NCBI GenBank assembly: GCA_009746045.1
Contig: RPFO01000065.1
Coordinates: 7,208,210-7,254,141, forward strand
Direction of reading: 5' to 3'
Source of the DNA: Mesostigma viride
Lineage: Eukaryota > Streptophyta > Mesostigmatophyceae > Mesostigmatales > Mesostigmataceae
DNA: 45,932 nucleotides
In this document: in pieces, positions 29,894-41,800 of the stretch
How positions within the stretch are numbered: the stretch's first letter is position 1
How the letters are laid out: each line of letters starts with the position of its first letter
The notes under the pieces: model-generated
The model's input: the letters and a program-made list of their open reading frames with translations, nothing else
What the model was told of the DNA's origin: nothing
Databases searched by the model: none
Program-made: the position numbers and the translations under genes

Positions 29894-32800
29894 GGGGGGG
29901 GGAGCTGGGGAGTGGGGCGGGATGGCTCACAGCAAATATCGGGAGACATTTTTCTGTAAACTCTTCAAATGTTTTCAAATGAGAATGAGAAGATTATGTT
30001 ATTCAAGACAGACTAATGCACTTCAACCTTGTCTGAAATGCTTAAAGTTCATTGGTTTCAAAGCCTGCTTCAGATAGCCATCTTTCTCCTTTTCTTGTTT
30101 CCATTCTTTCACACTGCGCTGAACCGCATGCTCTCTGTTTGCTTTTGACCCATGTGTCTTGCACACATGGGTCTTGTCCAGGCGCTGGTGACCGAGTGTT
30201 TTGGTGGCGTCAAGCAAGGCAAGGCATCCCCACCAGGTACATCCCACACGGGGTACCAGTTTGCAGCCTTTTCACGTGGACCGCAAAATCTTTTGTGCAC
30301 ATATATCCGTCGCCACAAAATGACAGCTGCTATATTTTCTTCCTCTATCGGCGTGGTCTCAATGGCCTTGGGCTCTGTCTCTGAATTTCACACCAACATA
30401 AAAAACCATTAACCTTATGGGCAGCGCATTGTTGTGTCTGGTAGCAGGCGCACTGGCCTCCCCTGCGCTCTGACGTGCCTCTCACGTGGTGGAATGGGGT
30501 AAAAGCATGCTTGCCCCCCCAAAAAAAACAACGCGTACGGTAAAAAAGATGGTGAACAATGCGTACGGAACGTCACAAGTGATCGTTGTTTCTTATGCCA
30601 CTCTTTGTCACACAACCATCGCATGACATGCTGTAACTCATGACCATCATAAGCTTTAACACACGCCATGCTTTGACACACGATCGTTGTATGCCATGCT
30701 TTAACACACATGACCTTTGTATGCGATTGCCCCAAGGGTGCACGGCTGCCACCGTCACCTCGCTTGCCGACATGCCGGCGTCCCTGCGTGAGATGCCGAC
30801 GGCGCATCCCTACGGCGAAGCCCAGCTGGGTCGGCTGTACAAAGTGGCCCCCATGCGTGACAGTCGCAAGCTGGAGGTCATGTGGCCAGTGCCCGCGCTG
30901 CGACAGCACTGGGCCAGCAAGCCCACGGTGAGTCTTGAAGCCATTGATAAAGGGCCAGCAAGCCCACGGTGAGTCTTGAAGGCGTTGATAAAGGGCCAGC
31001 AAGCCCACAGTGAGTCTTGAAGGCGTTGATAAGAGGCCAGCAAGCCCACAGTGAGTCTTGAAGGCGTTTTAAGAAATAAAAGGCAAGCCCACGGTGAGCG
31101 GACGTGGCCGTGTGGGCTTTGGGTGCAAAGGGCCTGGTAAAGAAAATCCGATGCCCACATGAGAGATCGAGGCACACTTACACTAGCGTAATGTCTGTAC
31201 TGTTATATCAATTGCATCATGCCATTAATTAATATTTGTTAGTGTTAACACCATCCTATTAATGACATCATGCCTGTGCTTGGGACGTGGTCGTGCAAAC
31301 ACTAACACCATGGGCAGCGCTACGTGGGCCACCTTCTGGGCCACGAGAGCGAAGGCAGCGTTCTCCACACGCTCAAGGGGCGCGGCCTGCTGCAGTCGCT
31401 GAGCACCTGGGTGGGCGACGAGGGCGCTGGGTTTGCCTTCTACCACGTGAGCATGGAGCTGACGCAGGACGGGTGCGGGCACATGGACGAGATACTGGAG
31501 ACGGGTGGGTGTGCTTGCATTGCCTTATATTAGAGGGGGACCTTACATATAATAGAGAGAGGGGGCTAGGAGTACATGGGTGGACATGGGTGCGGGCGCG
31601 TGGACGAGGTATGGGATATATGTATAGTTGGCTGGGCGAATGCCAGCTGGCATTTGTAGAGGGGAAAGGAGTTGAAGGGAGTGGAGACGGTTGCGAGTAG
31701 TGGAGACGTTGGGGGTGTTGGGGGTGTTGGGGATGTTGGGGATGTTGGGGATGAGGGCTTCCTTGCAGTACATACTAGTATGCTGCAGTAGCGATTTCAG
31801 ATTGTCGAGTGTTCTCTTGGCAGCTGTCTCACTTGCATGGTGCTTAACTAGGTGTCCTTGCGGACAATGTGCAACAGCCTTGGTGCACTGCGGCCTTTGT
31901 CTGGGTACGCTGCTTTCGGTGTAGTGAAAATGAGGCTGTATAATGCATGAGGTGCCTGATTGCTCTTTTCTCATCTTGTTATGGCTGGCGATGCCCACGG
32001 CCCTTCTGCTCCTCCCTTTTCTCTCTTTCTCTCCATCCTCCTCTCTCTCACGTTCTCTGCCTTCATGTCTTCTTCCATCCTGCTCTTCTGCCAGCCTTCT
32101 GTCCAACTCGTTTTTGTCCCCATTTTTTTCTGTCCGGCCTTTTGTCTGTCCGACTTTTTCCCTTTCACGGTTTGCGGGGGCTCCCCCATGCCCCCTCCAA
32201 GTCCTTCTCTGCCCTTTCTCTCCCCTTTTTGTCTGCCACTTTCCTCCGCCATTTCTCTCCCTCTTCCCCCCCCCCCCCCCCCGCCCCCCTCTCTCCCCCC
32301 ATCATTTTCCGTCCTCTGACCCCTTTTCTGCCCCCCCCCGGCACGTTTTTTTTGTTTTAATTAGTTTTCCCTTCAATCCTTTTATGCCCCTTCACTGTTT
32401 GTAATCAACCCACCGGTGTCCCTCGGCGTCTCTACTCTTTTCCCTCCGCCTCCCTCCTTTTGGCTATTTCCTCTGGGGCGGCGGGTTCAGTGTACGCGTA
32501 CCTGAGCCTGCTGCGGCAGGGGCGCCCCCACCGTTGGATCTTCGACGAGATCCAAGCGACAGCTGAGCTCGACTTTGCCTGGAAGGACAAGGTGGGGCCA
32601 TGGTATTGTTCGCCACGCCTAGTTGGAATGTGGACCAGGTGCCCAGTGGGCGTCAAGCAAGGATCCAAAGATAGCGATCAGGCGACAAGGTGGGGACACG
32701 ATTCAATGCTATTGCTAGCGTACTGTACAAGCTATGGGGGCATGGATCCAAAGATAGCGATCAGGCGACAAGGTGGGGACACGATTCAATGCTATTGCTA

Positions 32801-35800
32801 GCGTACTGTACAAGCTATGGGGGCATGGATCCAAAGATAGCGATCAGGCGACAAGGTGGGGACACGATTCAATGCTATTGCTAGCGTACTGTACAAGCTA
32901 TGGGGGCATGATGCTCTTACGTGCAGGTGGGTGCCTAATGCTGTCACATACAGGTGGGCGCACAATGCTGCATCATGCAGGTGGGTGCCTAATGCTGTCA
33001 CATACAGGTGGGCGCGCAATGCTGCATCATGCAGGTGGGTGCCTAATGCTGTCACATACAGGTGGGCGCACAATGCTGCATCATGCAGGTGGGTGCCTAA
33101 TGCTGTCACGCATTGTGGGGGTGCGATGCTGCTACATGCAGGTGGGGCATTAATGCTGCCACGCATGGCGGGGGAGGATCAGGTGGGCTGTTAGCCAAGG
33201 TAGCAGCCAGTGGGATGGGCCGACGTGGTGTGTGTGCGCATGTCTAGGGTGTGTCTGCATGTCTGGGGTGTGTGCACATGGCAGCACGAGCAGGGGCGGA
33301 CAGCTTTTCTTGCGGTCATCCTTTTACTTGCGGTCATCCGTTTACTCGCTCATGCGGTCATCCTATAATTAGCATCAGCAGACCGTGGACCACTGGGAGG
33401 CATAGGGTACTTTGGGCGTGATGGTGTTGCAGACAACTCGGGCCGGCTGAGGAGATGCTGGTGGGCGCAACCCGCACCCTAGGGTTGCAAGCTGCATGGG
33501 GATGGACTCTGTCCCACCATCCCAGCCGCGCCTGCTCCAGCAGCGCTCCCTCCCGGTTTCCCCGCAACGGTAGTGGCGCTCTCCCTCCCGTCATGGCAGA
33601 GCACGGAACAAAGTGCATTACGGGTTGAGAAAGTACGCGATGCAAAGTGCATTGCTCTTTGACATGCTTCTGCTCCTGCAGCCGCGTTTGCAGAAGCGTT
33701 CTCGCCATCAACTGCCCTTGCAGCGGCGCTTGCAGCAGCATTCTCGCCATCAACGGCCCTTGCAGCAGCGCTTGCAGCAGCATGTGGACACGGGGTTATG
33801 CTGGAGGATACTTGAGAATACCTTCCCTCCGGCATGACAGAGGGCTGTCTTGTAATGGTCACAGTTTATCCATCCCGAGCGATGGTTTGTGGATGTGAGA
33901 TCAGCATAACAAGTGAAGCGTGAGAAAGGAACTCCCCTGGCCATCGAGAACTGCAAACATATATGCTTATTTTGGTCGCGTTGATGTATTGTCGTTGATA
34001 GGCGTTGATGTGTAGTCGTTGATAGTGACAAGCTGATAAGCTTCGGATATGAGATCGACAACGTAAATGGAAGCGCCTTAATAGGTATATCGTACTACTA
34101 TATGTAAGCGCCTTAATAGGTATATCGTACTACTATATGGAAGCGCCTTAATAGGTATATCGTACTACTATATGAAAGCGCCTTAATAGGTATATCGTAC
34201 TATATGGAAGCGCCTTAATAGGTATATCGTACTACTATATGGAAGCGCCTTAATAGGTATATCGTACTACTATATACTAGTATGTGAGTCTCGAGGGATG
34301 CTGGTGCAAAGCCCGTTGTTATTCAATTCATCAGCTAACATCAACTGGTTGATGCTTGTACTACCATTCATTGTGCATCGCAACTGATGTGGGGCAATGA
34401 CAACCATCTTTTTCTTGGAATGGGCTGATCCTCCCACCCCCACCCCCACCCCCACCCCCACCCCCACCCCCACCCCCACCCCCACCCCACCCCCACCCCC
34501 ACCCCACCCCACCCCCACCCCCACCCCCACCCCCACCCCCACCCCCCCACCCCCACCCCCACCCCACCCCCACCCCCACCCCACCCCACCCCACCCCCAC
34601 CCCCACCCCCACCCCCACCCCCACCCCCACCCCCACCCCCACCCCCACCCCCACCCCACCCCCACCCCCACCCCCACCCTCACCCCCCATGCCCACTCCC
34701 ACCTGGGTTGTCAACTGCAGGAGGAGCCATTGGACCTTTGCCAGGCCCTCGCGCAACGGCTTCACTACTACCCCCCGGACCTGCTGCTTGCGGCCCCGTC
34801 GCTACTAATCAATTATGATGAGCAGGTGGGTTGCTTTTGTGGCCAAGATTGTGAATAAGAGGAACGAGAATCACGGTAGTAAGTGGGCATGCATTGCTGC
34901 TGTTGATTTATGGTGAGCATGTGGGTTGCTTGTATTGACGGGATTGTGGACAGCAACGAATGTTGAAATAGAAGAATATCAACAGGGCATGCACTACTGC
35001 GATTCAATTAGGGTGAGAGGTGGGCTGTTTGTTCTTGTTATCAATGCAATTTAAGGAGAATCGAGATCATCAATAGTCGGAAAGCCTTTCAGAAGTGGGA
35101 TATTTGAGCTGCTCGGCATGTTCATTGTTATCATGCGTTGTGCAGTGCTGGGTTTTCTGCCCCTTGGGCTCTCCTACTCTCCGCGGTGCCTCAGGTGACA
35201 ATATGCCCTGGCTTAATTGTGGCCGTCAACAGGCGCCCTCATTATTTGTTTGGCTGTGTTTCGCTCCCTCTTTTGGCTGATAGAGCGCCTTACTATTTAG
35301 TTCTGTTGCCAGTTGTGACTATTTAAAAATATATTTGTTATATATATATTTTTTTCGACGTGGTTGTTATCATTGTTGTTGTTATCATTTCCCCCCAGGC
35401 GATCGTGGACTTCCTTTCCTGGTTGCAGCCCCGCCGGATGACTGTTTTCCTGCAGCTGTCGTCCTTTGCGGGCACCACGCAGCAAAAGGAGCCTTGGTAC
35501 GGCGCCGCCTACGAGGTGGAGCGGCTGCCGGAGGAGGTACGCAGAGGCTTGCCTGTAGCATTCCAGCCCGGAATGTGCAAAAGACCTCATGTTAGGGCGG
35601 TTTACTACAGGAATCTAGGCTAACCGCGTATCACTCTACGGGAGTGATATTAACATGCTAGGCGCCGATTGAGGTACTAGCATGGCTCACAATGATTAAT
35701 ATTACATTAATCTACTCAACTGCACTAGGATAGAGCAACCAATGCAATTGGGAAATGCCCCGGGCTCGGACAGGTAACAACACACTTTTTATTCCAAACC

Positions 35801-38800
35801 AAGAGGGCGAGGCTCTCGTCCTCGGACCAATTTCTCCGAGGCCAGCCACCAAGCTGGCAAGTTGGCGCCGACATGGCGCCGACCTTCCAGAGACTACGAA
35901 ACAGCCCATACAAGATTCTGTCTGACGAGTCGGGCTGACCCAGCCCCGATAAGATCTCGTACCCGTAACGATTATAGCCTTAAAAAAACGTCATAGCCTA
36001 GGCCCAAAATAATTAGTCAGAATCTCACAAAGTATTGAATCTAATTACGAAAGTCCCAACTATGGGTAATCTCCTGAAAAGTCCCGAAAAATGAATCCCT
36101 AAGTCCTACGGGCTATGAACGTAAGCTGAAAATACACAATTTATTTCATTGTTGCGCCCGTTCCAAGGTCCGGGCCGCAACATTTCCTGTAAGAGCATCA
36201 TTTTCTACTACCGCGCTGTTTGGGGTTTAGGGCTCTGGGAGAATATAAACCCTACACCCTAAACTGATCAACAAAAAGGTATTCGTGAGATTCAAGTAGT
36301 GGCGATGTGATTCTGTAGTGCTCGTAACTAATCAATTAAGCATTTGTTAGACTGAATCCATGTTTTATAAGGAAGGTGTTCCAGAAGTGGGACCATCTGC
36401 CTATCGCAGTTGGGTGTCCCCGACTAGGAAGGAGTACACTGTGGACGTGTGGTGTGCCTGAAGGGACTAGTGCATGCTCACGTATAATGTGTGCCAGATC
36501 AGGTGGTATGGAATGCCAGCTGGGCTGACTGCATTCTGACGTATAAATATTGTGCCAGAAGAGCATGGTGGGGTGTGCCAGAAGGGGTTCCGTTTGACTA
36601 GTGTGTCAACGATGTGCAAGAGGCGGTGGCGTTTGCCAGTGGATGGTATGATGTGTGTGCTGTCTCTTTCTTTGATTCTAATGATGGGCTTTTGGTTGCA
36701 AATTGCCTATGTGGGCCACTGCCAGAAGGGCGTGTTTTTTCGGTGGAGCTATCACGTGCTCAATCTAGTAAAAATGCTTCACACAGTGCGATGCTTGATG
36801 TAGGTAAAAATCTGCCAGATGTGGTGGGGGTGCTCGAATGTTGTAAACGAGCTTCCCAAACTCCTCCAGTTTGTGCCTAAAGCGTTTCCTCCCTGCTTTC
36901 GCCCTCTCTTTCATTCCTGAATCTCCCTTCATCGCCCTCCAGCCTTCCCCTGCTTGTACCCAACCCTCCCTTTCCATGCCCTTACCATCCTCTTCATTCC
37001 CAAACTATCCACCTGTGTGGTGCCGTTATCCTATTTGGTGTCATTGTCCTATTTGGTGTCGTTGTCCTATTTGGTGTCGTTATACTATTTGGTGCCACTA
37101 TCCTATTTGGTGTCGTTATCCCATTTGGTGTCGTTATTCGAATTGATACATTTCTTGTTTTTGGTCCCATGGAGTTCCTTCCCACCAAGATCGGATTTCT
37201 CTGATCCCCCTTTGGCAGGGGCTCTACTCATTGTTTTCAATCAAATGCTGGTTTTCTTGGGAGCTCAAGTGTCATAAGAAACATTTGTTTTACATTTTCG
37301 TGTGCTAGGCTTTATACGGACAGCCTATGCCACACCTTCAAACTCAGTGCACATCATTATCAAGGTTGGTTATTGTAGCACCATGCTGGGGGCCCAGCAT
37401 ACTCGAACACAAGGTGTTGCCCCTCTTAGCAGCGTGGGTGGGTGGGTGGGTGGGTGGGTGGGTGGGTGGGTGGGGTGGGTGGGTGGGTGGGTGGGTGGGT
37501 GGGTGGGTGGGTGGGTGGGTGGGTGGGTGGGTGGGTGGGTGGGTGGGTGGGTGGGTGGGTGGGTGGGTGGGTGGGTGGGTGGGTGGGTGGGTGGGTGGGT
37601 GGGTGGGTGGGTGGGTGGGTGGGTGGGTGGGTGGGTGGGTGGGTGGGTGGGTGGGTGGGTGGGTGGGTGGGTGGGTGGGTGGGTGGGTGGGTGGGTGGGT
37701 GGGTGGGTGGGTGGGTGGGTGGGTGGGTGGGAGCTGAAAAGAGGCCTCCCTACGTCCCCTACACCACTCTTAGTACTGACTATCATTCACATTGCGCCAC
37801 GCAGGCCTGCCGGCTGCTGCAGGTACAAGGTGTACTGACTGCCCATCACAATTGCGCCACGCCTGGCGGCTGGCGCAGGTACAAGGTCTAGTGACATAAG
37901 TTAGAAGCTACCTAGGCCTGCACTTCGGAACCATACTCAGCGTCGGCACAAAAAAGGCCGGCTGGTGCAGTATCCTCGTGACAAGCGCTAGTCTTACGCT
38001 ACCTACAGCAGGTCGGTCCCCTTTCAGCCCGTCCACGCGTCACATATAAAATGAGCGAAGCTCAACAAGTGTCGTTATACTATTTGGCGTCGTTATCCTG
38101 TTTGGTGTCGTTATACTATTTGGTTGATGCTGCTGTATTATTTGTTTGGGGCCACTATTTTATTTGGTTGGTGCCGCTGTAACATTTGGTGCCAATTTAC
38201 TATATGGCACCGCTTACCACGCAGCTCCTCTGCCGACTCGATAACGCCGAGCACACGCCGGATGCCTACCCCTTCATTCACCTGCCGGTGCCCAACCGGT
38301 TCATCGCGACTGACCTCAGCCTGCGCATGCCCGACGGGCATCCACCTAGTGCCAGTGCCAAGGCCCCCAGTGCGGGGCAGCTGGGCGACGTCCAGCCAAG
38401 CGCAACCGCTCCGAGCGTGGACAGTGCGGGCATGGGAAGGCCCGACGAGGAGAGCATCGACGGTGTGGATGCAGGGGAGGGAGAGGACATTTCCAACGCT
38501 GGGGCGTTGGGTGAGGGCCCCAGCCCCTCCATGAATGGTGCGGATGCCAGCAATCGTGCGCCCGAGGTGTGTGGGGAGCTGCGGGTGGTTGACGCGCCGC
38601 CAACGATTTTGGAGGAGTCGCCGGCTCATAGGATTTGGTGCGTTTTCTCTCTTTTTATTAAAGAGAAGTTTGACTATATATTGCCGTACATAGGACTGAT
38701 ACACACACTTCATATATTGCCGTACATAGCACTGATACACACACTTCATATATTGCCGTACATAGCACTGAAACACACACTTCATATATTGCCGTACATA

Positions 38801-41800
38801 GCACTGAAACACACACTTCTAGTATATAATGATAATAATGAAATATCTGGTGTCTTGTGCATTTTGGGTTTCAATGCGAGTCTCTGTCTCGAGTTGCCAT
38901 TAACACATTCTGTTCTATCAGTTGAAGATCTTAAGTGTTCGTAGCTTTTGTTGTTGTTATGTTTTTTTAAAGGCTTCTCCACGGACCTGGCTTCCGCTCA
39001 TTTCTTCTTTTTGGCGTGACCTGTTGGGAGTGTAACCCTGTCGTTTGTAATTTTGGGGGAGATCCGCACATATACTCACATACACCAAGAGTGGTTCTAT
39101 ACCTGGGAGCAGAACTGTCGCTGCTGGTGACGTCACTGCCTTGCACCATGGAGCCACGCCTGCAATGGTTGTGTGGAAGAGGAGGCAGTGCTCCAGCTCC
39201 CGTGCCTTCCCCGGCCACCGTGTGCTGGCGCTTGTCACGGCCGCCCAGTCACACTCCGTGTGAAATATAATATTACGATCGTGAAAAACACCTCTGCCAT
39301 ATATCAGTGATTTATGCGTGTGGCCCTGTACTTAACCTCGCTGTGCACATGCAACTTTCGAATGTAACGTGTCTCTGCTTCGTATGCCGATACCCTGCGA
39401 GTGACATTTTTGGTAAGCTAACTCGCCCATTCACTGTACGGCATGTCCGACCGCGAATTACAACTACGCCTGCCCACTGCATGAGCTTGCGTTATTTTGC
39501 CGCCTGCTGTACTAATCGCTGCTATCCTTGTGCTCTTTGTAATAGACTCTGCTGCCTATCTGCTATATGCAATTATCTCTGCTGCCTACTGTAACAAGCT
39601 CGTGCTGATAATGGATACCCCCCACTCAATCAGTATGCGTGCAACTATGCCCTAGTGCTCATGCTATGCCTGCACTGCCAGCACCTGCCTCCCAAATCGT
39701 GTGATCAATTTGCCGTCATCGCGCCATCAGTGCGGCATCCCACTGCTTCTGCGCGTTGCATCTTCACATCGGCGCTGCCTCACGGCAGCCTAGAAATGTA
39801 AACATGTTGGCGCGCGACAAAACGATCGTGTTCCTGTGCCTTTGTCAACAGGCGACACCTTGAAAAGTGGCGCCGCATGAATATTATAAGTGTCTCTTAA
39901 CCTCACCCCCTTTCACCGCCCCCCCCACCCCCCTTCCTCCAACATCCCCGTGATCTCACACGGTCGTTTAAACCACCCAGGTTCAAGCCCGATGACCGTT
40001 TCCGCATGCCCAAGGGCAAGGCCTTTCTTCTGTTCACGTCACCGCTGGCCTACGAGAGCCCCTCCTCGCTGGTCGCCGCCAAGCTGTTCGCGGCGCTAGT
40101 GACGGACGCCATCACCAGCGTGGCCTACTACGCGGAGCTTGCATCGCTGAGCTACGACCTCAGTGAGACGCAGCGGGGCATGGAGCTGGTGGTGGCGGGG
40201 TTCAACGACAAGCTTGGCGAGCTGCTGATGGCGGCTCTGGACGCGATGTTGGGGTGCGTGGTGGGGGCTCCGAATCCATTAAATCAGGGTCGGCAGTCAA
40301 TTGGGGCCGTTGGGACCGTTAATGAATATATTGGGGGATGTCGGTTAGCTACATAGGGCCGTCATATCATTGGAGTTCTTGGGTATCCCCAGGGAGCGGG
40401 AGACCTCGGCTTTTTGTTTGGGGAAGCTTCTAACCCTCTGCAGCATTAACCCGTTAGCCACTAAGCCATAGGTGGGTGTGGTCCCATCTAGTCTATATAT
40501 GTCATCAGATTACTGTACCTATTATTGAAATACTGCGTAGCAAATATCTAGTGAATATGATATGATGTCTCATCTAGTCTATATATGTCACCAGATTACT
40601 GTACCTATTATTGAAATACTAGGTAGTAAGTATCTAGTGACTATGATAGCGTCCACCCTTGATGTATAAGATCATTTCTAAGATTGTAAGCACTGTGAGA
40701 GGTCACAAACTGCAGTCACTTTTTTTTTCTGGTCGGTCACAGTTTTGTCGAAGAGGGCGGTCCCTGTCACCCTCCCCCCCCCCCCCCCCCCCCCCCCCCC
40801 ATCGGCCACCTGTGAGTGTGTATCAGCAGCATTCATGGACATGTCAGACAGGTGCATGGTCGAGCGGGCTGGGATGGCTTGGGTTTTGTCGGCGCATGCC
40901 AGCCAGGGAAGTAATGACTGTGTATTGATTGTCAATAAAGTAATTGATGGCAGCAGTAGTAATCAATCGCATGTCAGTAGTCAGGGTCGTAGCTGCGTTG
41001 GCTGAGGTAATCCCACTGCCGCTGACAATAATCAAGTAGCGCTGTACGAGGCAAACGAATAATTTGGTACAAGGAGTTAGGGTGGCCTCCATGCATATAG
41101 TGAGACACCTGGGTGGGATTTCTTCCCTCTAGTTGGGGCTTTCATCACCTCGCAACTAGGCCACCCCCAACATCTTTATGCCCCACCCCCAACTCCAACC
41201 TCTAACCCCATGCCACCCCCAGCCCCTCAGCCCTCACCTAATGCCCCCAACATTCACCCTCTGCGCTTTCTGCCTCTTTGGGGCCCCATTTGGACTCTCC
41301 TATGCCTGACAGCTTCAAGGCAGACCCGCGGCGCTTCACCTACATCAAGGAGAAGCAGGAGACATCGCTCAAGGTATGCCACCAGGGCGTTGAACTTGAA
41401 CAATATGCCGGGCGATGTCGCTCAAGGTACATCACCTAGAACTTAGTCCAAGTGTACTGTTACTGCTGAACGTATCGGCGTACGGTCGATGGGCCAATAT
41501 CTATGTGGCTGTGATGTGAGGCCCTTGTTGTTGTTAGTTTTTTACTTGTGTTGGGGGCGCAAGCGCCTAACGACTGCCTCTGAGATGTCTCGGCCTCTCG
41601 AGAGAAGGCAGCCTTGGTATTGAGGCTGTTCTCTGGCTCACTTCGCGAGGTTGGATGGCTATTGTCAACCGACATGAGGACTATGACGAGCTTAGTCGAG
41701 GATGCATCAAATAGGACGAATTTGGATGAGGATCGAATTGCTCTTTGGTAAAGGAAAGCTGGAGCTGTGTGAGGGTGAAGCCAATTTTAGACATCCAAAC

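Noticed and set aside
28952-29949. Two minus-strand frames of about 280 codons, Pro/Ser-rich
   Set aside because: Antisense to M16 exon 5 and the G-rich repeats after it, with low-complexity composition and no motif.
31543-32106. Minus-strand 187-codon frame
   Set aside because: It overlaps the intron after M16 exon 8, and its composition follows the TTGGGGATG repeat and C/T-rich tracts.
32920-33170. Claim that the CAGGTGGG minisatellite derives from the exon 9 donor
   Set aside because: The shared string is only about eight bases and differs from GACAAG|gtgggg, too short to support common descent.
34270-34858. PTPTPT or GVGVGW repeat proteins
   Set aside because: Products of the (CCCCCA)n microsatellite in M16 intron 9. 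Only the end, 34721-34825, is a real exon.
37302-37891. WVGG or PTHP repeat proteins
   Set aside because: Products of the (GGGT)n microsatellite in M16 intron 11, with no start context or conserved flank.
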